Part shown: positions 1 through 7,096 of the stretch, in pieces
Layout of the letters: each line of letters starts with the position of its first letter
How positions within the stretch are numbered: position 1 is the stretch's first letter
Assembly: GCA_030740135.1 (NCBI GenBank)
Contig: JASLXW010000100.1
Span: 1-10,599 of the forward strand
From: Nitrospinota bacterium
GTDB lineage: Bacteria; UBA8248; JACPRG01
DNA length: 10,599 nt
Reading direction: 5' to 3'
Made by a program: the position numbers and the translations under genes
Notes under the pieces: model-generated
What the model was told of the DNA's origin: nothing
The model's input: the letters and a program-made list of their open reading frames with translations, nothing else
The model's database searches: none

Positions 1-72
1 CCCCGTTGGGAATCAAGCGGCATCTCAAGGCAAATCCCTTCCTTGCACTTCCGATGAATGATGAAAATTTGA

Positions 73-100
73 TTGCATTTTGTATTGACTTTGCTATTAT
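73..100 (+). promoter_or_regulatory. Possible sigma70-type promoter for the exonuclease gene
   Basis: TTGCAT at 73-78 and TATTAT at 95-100 are separated by 16 bases in an AT-rich stretch, unlike the GC-rich coding DNA around it. It lies 60 bases before the first usable start of the downstream gene. AT-rich leaders produce such matches by chance, so this is only a candidate. Confidence 0.35.
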
Positions 101-159
101 TTCGTCAATCACGCATTCTGATTGGGTCTGAAAAGATGAAGGCAAAGCTTTACTAAACT

Positions 160-936
160 TTGTCTGTCTCAGCCAATGGACTAAGTTATCGGGAGCTCGC
201 CAGCAAAACGTTGAAGTCGAAGGATATCTCCGAGTCATTGGGCCGTCGAATCTTTGAGCCGATTTTGAGCGGTGAGGCGAATTTTGTCCAGGAGGAAAGC
301 GGGCTCTGGCGTGTTCGTGAACCGGAGGATCCGGCAGACCGGCTCTTGGGCAATCTGACGTACGTCGTGGTTGACCTGGAGACGACCGGATATTCGGTCA
401 CCGAAGAGGGCGTCACCGAGATCGGGGCCGTCAAGGTTCAGGGAGATCGCTGGATAGAGGAATTTCATGCACTCGTCAATCCGGGGCGTTACGTCCCGCT
501 GGCCGTTCAGCGCCTGACGGGGATTTCAAACACCCTATTGCGCTCTTCCCCGAGGATTGCCGAAATCCTGCCGGGATTCGCGCGGTTTTGCGAAGGAGCC
601 GTATTGGTCGCTCACAACGCACCGTTTGACATGCGAATCCTTCAACGGGAGGCCGCGCCGTTGGGAGCCGCCTTGCCGGAGTGGTTGTTTTGCACATGCG
701 GTTTGGCCCGGAGGTTGTTGCCGGACCTTGAAAGTTATCGGCTGGGCGACCTCTCGCGGGATCTCGGCTTCCCGGACGAGGGCAGTCACCGCGCGCTGCC
801 CGATGCGCGGACGGCGGCCAGGCTGTTTAACCGGTTGACGGTTGAGCTACTCTCAATCGGGATCGAGACCCTGAGCGAGGCGCTCCGCTTCCAGCGGGCC
901 AGGCGGGCTCCACGCACGAGGGATGCCTCGGGCTAG
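160..936 (+). CDS. DEDDh 3'-5' exonuclease (DnaQ/PolC-epsilon-like) with N-terminal winged-helix-like extension
   Basis: The product is 258 residues. The exonuclease core spans about residues 66-228 and has all five catalytic positions of the DEDDh family: D72 and E74 in VVDLETTG, D157 in HNAPFD, then H210 and D215 in SHRALPDA. Family members remove nucleotides 3'-5' from DNA or RNA with two metal ions; related proteins act in proofreading, repair or RNA turnover. Residues about 8-55 precede the core and look like a small winged-helix module ending in SGLWRV; this is a visual resemblance only. The start is uncertain. TTG at 160 is the first start in frame after the TAA at 154-156, with AAGG 17 bases upstream and no good ribosome binding site. 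The family call is firm, but the cellular role is not. The gene ends tail-to-tail with the minus-strand PAP2 gene. Confidence 0.88.
   Translation: MSVSANGLSYRELASKTLKSKDISESLGRRIFEPILSGEANFVQEESGLWRVREPEDPADRLLGNLTYVVVDLETTGYSVTEEGVTEIGAVKVQGDRWIEEFHALVNPGRYVPLAVQRLTGISNTLLRSSPRIAEILPGFARFCEGAVLVAHNAPFDMRILQREAAPLGAALPEWLFCTCGLARRLLPDLESYRLGDLSRDLGFPDEGSHRALPDARTAARLFNRLTVELLSIGIETLSEALRFQRARRAPRTRDASG
933..936. other. Shared CTAG stop-codon overlap of convergent genes
   Basis: The palindrome CTAG supplies TAG to the exonuclease (934-936, plus strand) and TAG to the PAP2 gene (933-935, minus strand). The genes overlap tail-to-tail by four bases, so neither can have a conventional terminator before the other begins. 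Confidence 0.95.
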
Positions 937-2027
937 GAGGCCCTGAGCGAGGTTTGAGATTCCCCCTGACCGGCGTTCGCGGTTCGCTCGTGGTGTCTCT
1001 GGATGACGTAGCGCCCGATCATCTGTCCCAGGGCAATGCCGCCGACAGCGTCGCTGAGCCAATGTCGGGTGCGGTAAACCCTTCCGGCGGCGACGAGGCC
1101 CGCGATGCCGTATGCCGCCCCCGCCACCCAGGGATTCTTGGACCGGGCCGCGATGACTGTGGCCAGCGCAACAGCCGAGGTCGTATCTCCGGAGGGAAAA
1201 GAGCTGTTCTTGAAGCTGAAGAGAGAGAAATCGAATGGGTCTTGGGCGTCGCGGGGGCGTTTGCGGCCGATCACGCCTTTGAGCGGCAGGACGGCGGCCG
1301 CCGTCAGAATGAGAGATTCGAGACCCAGCATGCCGGTATCCACCCACTCGGGGTTATCCCGGAGCTTGCCCGCGGCCAGAAAGGCCCCGATCACCCCCAA
1401 CTGGCCCTCGGTCCGTCCGAAATTGCTGATGTAGTTCCTGAAAAATCCGATCCGGTCGAATCGATGGGCGACAACGCTGTCCCGAACCCCCTCGTCCCAC
1501 GTGGAGCTGGCCGCCGTTCCGGCCAGGATCCCCGCCCGGATCAGCCAGTCGGGCCCGCTCCAGTGGGGGGGCCGCTTGGCCGCCTGAACGATATCCTCGC
1601 GGACCCGTTTGGGAATCTCAAGGAGCCTCCGCTTGATGGAAGTGTCTGGGGGGCCGGGCCGGGGCGCGTCGCCGCTGGATGGGCCGCCCGCCGGCGGGCC
1701 CGGCGGGGGGGGGCCGGGGACTGTCCTTGCGGTGGGTTCCGGCTCGGGCGGAGGGTCGGAGATGAAGCCCATCCGGACGGCAGTTGCGCCGCCGGAGGAG
1801 GGGGCGTGGTCGCCTTGATCTTCCCGCGGGGATTGCCCCGTCCGCTGAGGGGGAGGGGGGTGCGATGAGCCGCTTTCTCGGGGGCCGCCCCTGGGATTGC
1901 CGGGGACTCCGGGTTCCGGCGGCTTCCCCCTGACGGCTTCCGCCCATCCGGCCAGCCTCCTGGGTCCGAAGAACAGGAGCGCGGCGGCCAGGATTACGAG
2001 CAGTTCGGCCGAGCCGAGTCCGGGCAT
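933..2027 (-). CDS. PAP2-family membrane protein with TatA/TatB-like N-terminal helix and Pro/Gly-rich linker
   Basis: The product is 364 residues in three parts. Residues 1-35 contain a hydrophobic helix followed by FGPRRL and a basic segment, the pattern of the TatA/TatB transmembrane helix and hinge. Residues about 36-128 are a low-complexity linker rich in Pro, Gly and Ser. Residues about 130-345 are a PAP2 (acid phosphatase/lipid phosphatase) domain with several membrane segments. The PAP2 signatures are K250-x6-RP, PSGD at 278-281, and R316-x5-H322-x3-D326. The usual second motif is PSGH, so its His is Asp here (codon GAT), and the Ser before R316 is Gly. The nucleophile His and its partner Asp remain. 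Known relatives dephosphorylate lipid phosphates on the outer face of the inner membrane; activity here is uncertain. ATG 2027 follows GGAAGGTGG. The gene lies 87 bases downstream of the deacetylase and may be cotranscribed with it. Confidence 0.82.
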   Translation of the reverse strand: MPGLGSAELLVILAAALLFFGPRRLAGWAEAVRGKPPEPGVPGNPRGGPRESGSSHPPPPQRTGQSPREDQGDHAPSSGGATAVRMGFISDPPPEPEPTARTVPGPPPPGPPAGGPSSGDAPRPGPPDTSIKRRLLEIPKRVREDIVQAAKRPPHWSGPDWLIRAGILAGTAASSTWDEGVRDSVVAHRFDRIGFFRNYISNFGRTEGQLGVIGAFLAAGKLRDNPEWVDTGMLGLESLILTAAAVLPLKGVIGRKRPRDAQDPFDFSLFSFKNSSFPSGDTTSAVALATVIAARSKNPWVAGAAYGIAGLVAAGRVYRTRHWLSDAVGGIALGQMIGRYVIQRHHERTANAGQGESQTSLRAS

Positions 2028-2114
2028 CGATTCATCCCACCTTCCGCGGCCGGTGTCCGGGTCAAGACGGCCGTGCGCTTGATTCCCACCGGATGGAGCG
2101 GCGTACGGGCCGGC

Positions 2115-2798
2115 TCAACGCAGCTCAAGCAGATGGAATCCTTCGGCAAATTGGAGTCCACCCTTCTTTCCGACATCCGCCGCCCGCTTGCGGACGCGAT
2201 CCCGCCAGCCGTCGACGCGGGTCATCTGGGATTCATGGAAGGCGATGGAGTCGATCTTGGAGTCCAGGGTTCCCGAGATGTCCATGAAAAAATTGGGATT
2301 GTCGGCCCCCGCGAACAGGGCGTTGGGCGTATGGTGAGGCTGGAGGTCGATGACCGAAAGGGCGGGTAGAAACAGGTGATCGCGCGCGGCGATGATTCCG
2401 TCCGTGACGGCCGTGCCCAGCGCCCGGTGATCGGGGTGAGCCTGATACAGACGCCAGGGGTCGTGGGTCACGATCGCGTCGGGTCGGTAATGGCGAAAGA
2501 GGATCGCCAGCTGAATCTTCAGGCCGTCATCCGCCCGGAGCTCCCCGTCGTTGTACCGCAGGAACACCACCTCGTTTACACCGAGAAAGTCGGCGGCCGC
2601 CTTCTGCTCGGCCTCCCGGGTGTCCGCCAGCCGGTGGGGGGAGATCGCGACGTCTTTGGACCCTTTGTTGCCGTTGGTGGTGATGACGTAAGTCACCGTG
2701 GCGCCCTCGCCGATCCACCGCGCGATGCTGCCGCCGCTGCCGAGCTCGGCGTCGTCCGGGTGGGCCACGACGACCAGGACGTGTTTCCACTCAGCCAT
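2115..2798 (-). CDS. PIG-L/LmbE family N-deacetylase (MshB/BshB-like)
   Basis: The product is 227 residues, the usual size for LmbE-type deacetylases. The zinc-site motif AHPDD is at residues 12-16 (H13, D16 as ligands, D15 as likely base), followed by AELGSGG. A second block HPDH at 121-124 supplies the third ligand, and THDPW is at 111-115. Family members remove the N-acetyl group from GlcNAc conjugates, for example GlcNAc-inositol in mycothiol synthesis, GlcNAc-malate in bacillithiol synthesis, or GlcNAc-PI. No signal peptide is visible, so it should act in the cytoplasm. ATG 2798 was chosen over an upstream in-frame start at 2849 because it follows GAGG and gives the family-typical N-terminus. 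The start overlaps the end of the glycosyltransferase by eight bases (ATGGCTGA), which suggests translational coupling and a shared pathway. Substrate is unknown. Confidence 0.93.
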   Translation of the reverse strand: MAEWKHVLVVVAHPDDAELGSGGSIARWIGEGATVTYVITTNGNKGSKDVAISPHRLADTREAEQKAAADFLGVNEVVFLRYNDGELRADDGLKIQLAILFRHYRPDAIVTHDPWRLYQAHPDHRALGTAVTDGIIAARDHLFLPALSVIDLQPHHTPNALFAGADNPNFFMDISGTLDSKIDSIAFHESQMTRVDGWRDRVRKRAADVGKKGGLQFAEGFHLLELR

Positions 2799-4155
2799 GA
2801 ATGGCGGTTCCTCTTCGGGACCCATCGTCGTTCCGGGCCCTCCCAACAAAACCCGGGCGATTGTCGATAAGCGATTGATAGACCTCCAGGAGTCTGCGGG
2901 CCGTGTCCTTCCAGGCGAAGCGGCGGCCTACGGCGGGGGCGCGCCGACGCAGGTCTTCCCGCAAGGCCGACTCCGCGCAAACCTGGTCCAGGGCCTTGGC
3001 GAGGGCGTGGCCGTCTCCCGCGGGCACGAGGAGCCCCGCCCTTTCCTGGGCCATCATGCGCGGATACCCCCCGACGTCCGAGGCCACGACCATCGCTCCG
3101 CAGGAAAGGGCCTCGATGACGGCCAGGCCGAAGGTTTCATAGCGCGACGGGAACACGCAGCAGTCGGCGGCCGCATAGTAGTCGGCCAGGACTTGTTGAG
3201 GTTTGGACCCCAGGAAGGTCACCCGGTCCGACATCCCGAGGTCATCGATCAACTTCCGGATCTTGCCCGGATAGGTCTGTTCGTCGGCTTCGGAGGCGGG
3301 CATCCCGTTTTCGCGCCGACCGCCGTTTTGGCTATGAGCGGGATGAGGACTTCCGCCGATGATGACAAGATTCCAGTTGCAGTGATCGCCTTCCTGCCGG
3401 CGCAGGAGGGTCAGGGCCCGGATCAGGGTTTCGAGTCCCTTGACGGGTTCGATGCGGCCCACGAACAGAACGACCCGGCCCTTGGGCAGATCGGCGCGGG
3501 TTTGGGCGACGGCCTGGTCTTGCGGGAAAAAGACATCCGGGTTCACGCCTCCCGGGACGATGTGGATCTTCCCGGCCGGGATTCTATAATCGGAGGCCAG
3601 GCTGTCCCGGTCGCGCCGGCTTCCGACCGTCAGCGCGTCTGCGGAGCGGCCCAAGGAATCCTCCTCGCCGCTTCGCCGGGTGTCTTCGATGTGCAGGTCG
3701 CCGAGCAGCCGGCGCTTGGTCCGCTCCATGGTGTGGAACATCTGAACGAGGGGGATCCCGCTTCCGGCGGTCCAAGCCCGGCCGGCGGCCCCGGAGATCC
3801 AGTAATGGGCGTGTATCACATCGTAGGCGTCGGCCGGCCATTCCATCAGGGCTTGGGTCATTTGGGGGATGTGGCGAGAGATCTGGTTCCTCGATCGGGA
3901 CGCCGCGGGGCCGGCTGAAAGGTGAATGAGCCGCACGCCCTCATCGATCTCGACGACGGCGGGTTGGTCCGGATGGTCCCGTCGGGTGAAGACGTCCAGG
4001 CGGTGCCCCATGCGCCCGAGCTCGCGGCTGACCTCCCGCAGGAAGACATTCATCCCTCCCGCGATTTCTCCTCCCAGTTCCGCCAAGGGGGAGGAGTGAA
4101 GGCTCAACATGGCAATTCGAATCGGGCGGTCCCCCGCGTTCCATGAAGTGTTCAT
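2791..4155 (-). CDS. GT4-family glycosyltransferase, MshA-like
   Basis: The product is 454 residues from ATG 4155. It is a two-domain GT-B retaining glycosyltransferase. The N-terminal half has the MshA/sucrose-phosphate-synthase pattern LHSSPLAELGG followed by AGGMNVFLRE (about 19-41), HAHYW at 115-119, and IVPGGVN at 199-205. The C-terminal half has FVGRIEPVKG at 231-240, whose Arg and Lys bind the nucleotide diphosphate in relatives. It also has the E-x7-E motif at E340-E348. MshA transfers GlcNAc from UDP-GlcNAc to inositol phosphate; BshA and many surface-glycan enzymes are also GT4. A polar stretch at about 270-296 looks like an insertion. A TTG at 4182 would add nine residues and overlap the preceding stop codon. 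Neither start has a strong ribosome binding site. Pairing with the deacetylase supports N-acetyl sugar transfer, but donor and acceptor are inferred. Confidence 0.92.
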   Translation of the reverse strand: MNTSWNAGDRPIRIAMLSLHSSPLAELGGEIAGGMNVFLREVSRELGRMGHRLDVFTRRDHPDQPAVVEIDEGVRLIHLSAGPAASRSRNQISRHIPQMTQALMEWPADAYDVIHAHYWISGAAGRAWTAGSGIPLVQMFHTMERTKRRLLGDLHIEDTRRSGEEDSLGRSADALTVGSRRDRDSLASDYRIPAGKIHIVPGGVNPDVFFPQDQAVAQTRADLPKGRVVLFVGRIEPVKGLETLIRALTLLRRQEGDHCNWNLVIIGGSPHPAHSQNGGRRENGMPASEADEQTYPGKIRKLIDDLGMSDRVTFLGSKPQQVLADYYAAADCCVFPSRYETFGLAVIEALSCGAMVVASDVGGYPRMMAQERAGLLVPAGDGHALAKALDQVCAESALREDLRRRAPAVGRRFAWKDTARRLLEVYQSLIDNRPGFVGRARNDDGSRRGTAIHG

Positions 4156-4178
4156 CGATGAGGCTGCTGGTTTTTTTG

Positions 4179-5189
4179 TCAAAGGTTTGGCCGAAGGTGG
4201 AAGTGGACCAAGGGTCGGTCGCGTCCGCCGAGGCGATATTTGTACGTTTCGTTTCCTCGGAGAAAATCAAAGGTCCGCAGGCCGTCCCGGATCGCCTCGT
4301 GGATGGCGTACCCGAAGAGCGCGATGCCCGGGCTGGCCGAGGAGAGGCCCGTGTCGTAGCCCGAATTGTAAACCAGGAGCGCGCCGTCAATATCAAAGCA
4401 CAGCAGGGCCGCCGCCGGGGTCCCGTCAAGCTCGAGGAACGTGAGGCGAAGCCATCCCTCCGCTGCCAGAATCCGGCCGGTTTGGCGGAAAAACTCCCGC
4501 ATGCGGTCATCCATGAATTCGGATTTTTCCGGGGCGCTGATGGCGTGCAACTTCAGGAAGACGTCCATGTCCTCCTGAAGCTCGGTGGGCGAGCTGTTCC
4601 GAATCCGGAGGGAGCCGTATTCTTCGGCGCGGCGCATCTTTCTGCGCAACTCGTGGCGGTCCTTTCCCCGCAGGTTTTCCAGATACTCTTCCCACGTCCG
4701 GGGAAGGAGGATGAAGGGAGAGGTTTCTTCCGCCTCGAGGGTGACCTCCCATCCCATCTCTTCCGCCGCTTTCCGCAGGGGGGAGAGGGTTCTCGAGTCC
4801 TCGGGGATGAAGTGAAGATCCAATTCAACGGACCCGGGGAGGGAATCGGCGAGGACCTCCAGGATTCCACCGGCCACCGTTTCTTCATGACCCGGCCGGG
4901 AGAGGACATCCAGGTGATCGCAGAGGTCTTTGCCGCCGAGAAACTCAAATCGTCCCTCCGCCTCGGCCAGTGAGCACAGGCCCAACAGCTCCCCCTCGTC
5001 GGAGCGCACGGTCAGGATTCGCAGGTTGAGGCCGTCCGAAAAATTGTCCCACCAGAGGTTCTGCCACTGGGGGGTTTGGAATATCGAACGGGGAGCGCTC
5101 TGGGCGAGAAGGTCCATCCACTCCGGTTTCAGGTCAACGAATGCCGAGGAATGCGCATAGACATCAGTTTTCACACAGTTGATTCCCAT
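4179..5189 (-). CDS. CelD/BcsL-type GNAT-fold (FemAB-like) acyltransferase
   Basis: The product is 336 residues. It matches the family first annotated as 'acetyltransferase involved in cellulose biosynthesis'. FQTPQWQNLWWDNF at 37-50 is the common N-terminal block, LRGKDRHELRRKMRRAEEYG at 173-192 is the basic central block, and FDFLRGNETYKYRLG at 307-321 is the C-terminal hallmark. The family has a duplicated GNAT/FemAB fold and is thought to move acyl or aminoacyl groups onto amines, often in surface-polysaccharide loci; no substrate can be assigned here. ATG 5189 follows GGAAG by about four bases. A sigma70-like promoter lies some 80 bases upstream. The stop codon at 4179-4181 abuts the glycosyltransferase reading frame, so the two are very likely cotranscribed. 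An acyltransferase acting on the amine freed by the deacetylase is a reasonable inference. Confidence 0.85.
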   Translation of the reverse strand: MGINCVKTDVYAHSSAFVDLKPEWMDLLAQSAPRSIFQTPQWQNLWWDNFSDGLNLRILTVRSDEGELLGLCSLAEAEGRFEFLGGKDLCDHLDVLSRPGHEETVAGGILEVLADSLPGSVELDLHFIPEDSRTLSPLRKAAEEMGWEVTLEAEETSPFILLPRTWEEYLENLRGKDRHELRRKMRRAEEYGSLRIRNSSPTELQEDMDVFLKLHAISAPEKSEFMDDRMREFFRQTGRILAAEGWLRLTFLELDGTPAAALLCFDIDGALLVYNSGYDTGLSSASPGIALFGYAIHEAIRDGLRTFDFLRGNETYKYRLGGRDRPLVHFHLRPNL

Positions 5190-5269
5190 CCATCTTCCAC
5201 GAATTGTGCGACGGCTTCCCGAGGGGACCCATGCGGCCGATGATCCGGGCGGGCCAAGCGAACTTCCGT

Positions 5270-5298
5270 AATCTAAGAGAGCCGACTTCCATTGTCAA
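5270..5298 (-). promoter_or_regulatory. Sigma70-like promoter upstream of the CelD-type gene
   Basis: On the minus strand, a perfect -35 box TTGACA (5293-5298) is followed after exactly 17 bases by TAGATT (5270-5275), a four-of-six match to TATAAT. It is about 80 bases before the acyltransferase start, in the 132-base gap after the GNAT gene. It would let the acyltransferase, glycosyltransferase and deacetylase genes be transcribed apart from the kinase and GNAT genes. Confidence 0.6.
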
Positions 5299-5321
5299 AG
5301 AAAACGCATCTCCCGGAATCC

Positions 5322-5885
5322 TCACAGGGGTTTGAAGACGGGGCGGCGTTGTTCATGTAGGGGCTCCGAGTAACGGTAGAAGGGAATCCCGAGAATCGAT
5401 AAATACGTGACCACCTGAAATTCCAGGAAACCCGCCTTCAGAACGCCCCGCCTGGAGGGCGTGTTGTCGGCGGCCACGAAGATGAGCGCGCGTGAAAAAT
5501 CGTTGAGCCCTGCGTAGAGCAGCATCTCCCGCAAGACCACGGGGTAAATCCCTTTCCCCCGCCAAGGCGCCAACGTGAAGGCGTCATAGAGATAGACCTC
5601 GTCCGGAAGCGTGGAGACGGCGAGGTTGATCTCCTCGATCCCGATCTTCCCCTGCGCCATCCAGCAATAGGACACGATGTTTCCCTCATGAACCGCCGCG
5701 AAGCAGATCTCGCCCCGGTCGAGGCGCCTGTGGACGAGATTCGGGTCCAGGGCCTTGGCCAGTTGCTCTCCCGCTGGGTCTCCCTTCTTGACCCGGATCG
5801 GGTCCACCTCGATGGAAGGCTCGTGCGGCCGCACGGACCCTGGAAGGGGAAAAACATAAAGAACTAGACGGATGAATTGGAACAC
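5322..5885 (-). CDS. GNAT-family N-acyltransferase
   Basis: The product is 187 residues from GTG 5885. The C-terminal half is a GNAT domain. YLYDAFTLAPWRGKGIYP at about 98-115 holds the core strand and the acetyl-CoA pyrophosphate loop (R-x-x-G), and NTPSRRGVLKAGF at 141-153 is the usual late helix. GNAT enzymes transfer an acetyl or other acyl group from CoA to an amine; substrate is unknown. GTG 5885 was chosen because GAAGGA lies eight bases upstream. The longer open frame to 5987 is Arg-rich out-of-frame translation of the kinase gene. The start lies inside the end of the kinase gene, a 22-base overlap that implies coupled translation. The N-terminal segment FQFIRLVLYVFPL is hydrophobic and may be a buried strand or a membrane-associating helix. 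Confidence 0.83.
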   Translation of the reverse strand: MFQFIRLVLYVFPLPGSVRPHEPSIEVDPIRVKKGDPAGEQLAKALDPNLVHRRLDRGEICFAAVHEGNIVSYCWMAQGKIGIEEINLAVSTLPDEVYLYDAFTLAPWRGKGIYPVVLREMLLYAGLNDFSRALIFVAADNTPSRRGVLKAGFLEFQVVTYLSILGIPFYRYSEPLHEQRRPVFKPL

Positions 5886-6988
5886 GGTAACGGTCCTTCG
5901 GCAGCGCAGGCCGTGAATTCGGCGGAATCGGGCAACAGGGGAGCGAGGATGGCCCAAAGACCGGCAAGCTCGGAGAGGCGCCCGCAATGGTCCCGGACAT
6001 ACTCGAGCGTCGGCGGGATTGAGGCGAGGTAGCGTCTTTTTCCCAGGACCCCGGCCTGGTAGGCAAAGGTTCCCACCGCCTTCAAGTTTCGCTGTGTCGC
6101 CGCGATTCGCAGGGAGCGGTTGAACGTCTCCCGGTCCGATCGCTCGCCGGTCTCATTCTCCCGGCGGCTCCGATAATACTCGATGAGCGCATCCCGGAAT
6201 TCGCCGGGAAGCGTCACATAGGAATCATACAGGAGCGAGGCCGCGTCGTAAGCGGCGGGGCCCAGACGAGCATCCTGAAAGTCCAAAATGCCCAGCTTGG
6301 GGAAAACCTTCAGAACCATCAGGTTTCGGCTGTGATAATCGCGATGCACGAAAACGGAGCCTTGGGACACCAACGCTTCCGAGAGCCGGCGGAACTCGCC
6401 CGTGAGCGCCGCCCGGTCCCGAGCCGATAAGTCTCTTTTCCATAGACCTTCAATGGCGTGTTCAAGAAAAAAGGCCAATTCCGCCTCGAATTTCTCCGAC
6501 GTGAACGCATAGGTGAAGGCGGAGCAATCCCCCCGGTCCGTTTGCATCCGGATCAGGGATTCCAGGGCCTCCCGGTACCAGGCTTCTGCTTCGGGGCGCG
6601 AAGCGGACTCAAGCGCTGTCTCCAGGGTCTGATCGCCCAGGTCTTCCAATGCGACAACCCCCTCCCGCGGCATGGAGAAATAATGGCCGGGAACGGGAAG
6701 ACCCAGATCCGCCAGATGTGACCGGATGTTCAGGAAAGGGACGTCCATAGGCTCCGGCGGACAGGCTTCCGGCAGGACCATCAGGATGGCCGAGGCGGGG
6801 CTTCCTCCAACGAGGGAGACCCGGTGGTATTGTCTCGTCGAGGCGTCGCCCGGCATGGGTGTCACGCGTAGATCGAGGATATTTTCGTCGAGATGAGTCC
6901 GAAAGGATTGAACGAGATCCTCTCGGGCGACCCCGCGGAGGCCATCGGGCCAGGCGGGTTCGGGCGCCTTTGGGATTTGGGGTTTCAT
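5864..6988 (-). CDS. AmgK-like sugar kinase (aminoglycoside-phosphotransferase fold; MurNAc/GlcNAc-1-kinase family)
   Basis: The product is 374 residues with a choline/aminoglycoside kinase fold. GDASTRQYHRV at 47-57 is the nucleotide-loop block typical of AmgK. HRDYHSRNLM at 215-224 is the catalytic loop with base D217 and metal ligand N222. ILDFQDARLGPAAYDAASLLYDSYV at 234-258 contains the metal-binding D236 and the AmgK-type DFQDA-GP-YD pattern. AmgK phosphorylates MurNAc and GlcNAc at the anomeric carbon in a cell-wall recycling route, and the sugar-1-phosphate is then activated by MurU. No MurU-type nucleotidyltransferase is in this window, so the true substrate may be another amino sugar. 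ATG 6988 has a weak AAGAAG upstream. The final 20 or so residues lie beyond the recognisable fold and overlap the GNAT gene. Antibiotic resistance is a less likely reading, because the motifs match the sugar-kinase branch. Confidence 0.85.
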   Translation of the reverse strand: MKPQIPKAPEPAWPDGLRGVAREDLVQSFRTHLDENILDLRVTPMPGDASTRQYHRVSLVGGSPASAILMVLPEACPPEPMDVPFLNIRSHLADLGLPVPGHYFSMPREGVVALEDLGDQTLETALESASRPEAEAWYREALESLIRMQTDRGDCSAFTYAFTSEKFEAELAFFLEHAIEGLWKRDLSARDRAALTGEFRRLSEALVSQGSVFVHRDYHSRNLMVLKVFPKLGILDFQDARLGPAAYDAASLLYDSYVTLPGEFRDALIEYYRSRRENETGERSDRETFNRSLRIAATQRNLKAVGTFAYQAGVLGKRRYLASIPPTLEYVRDHCGRLSELAGLWAILAPLLPDSAEFTACAAEGPLPCSNSSV

Positions 6989-7051
6989 GGTTCTTCTTGC
7001 CGATCCAGCCGAATCGCGTTCCGGATTGAATGCCGGCCGGTGACCCTTCGG

Positions 7052-7096
7052 CCTTGAAGGATTGCGGCTGTTCCCGCTCGATTCCCTGCTTCAAGG
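7052..7096. repeat. 8-bp inverted repeat in the kinase leader
   Basis: CCTTGAAG (7052-7059) and its reverse complement CTTCAAGG (7089-7096) are separated by 29 bases in the 261-base gap between the M28 gene and the kinase gene, 64 bases before the kinase start. It could be an operator or an mRNA fold. I see no clear promoter in this gap. Confidence 0.3.

Noticed and set aside
7..19. TGGGAATCAAGCG shared with the minus strand near 2078-2090
   Set aside because: A 13-base match is expected by chance about once in a window this size, and the flanks do not match.
3..131. Plus-strand partial frame from the left edge ending in TGA at 129-131
   Set aside because: About 42 codons in AT-rich DNA with no recognised motif. 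It could be the tail of an upstream gene but cannot be distinguished from chance.
2698..3918. 406-codon open frame on the plus strand opposite the glycosyltransferase
   Set aside because: It is a Gly/Pro/Arg-rich shadow of a clearly recognised GT4 gene in GC-rich DNA, with no family motif of its own. The same holds for 954-1868 and 4143-4973.
5864..6988. Aminoglycoside resistance gene
   Set aside because: The fold is shared, but GDASTRQYHRV and the DFQDA block match AmgK-type sugar kinases rather than antibiotic phosphotransferases.
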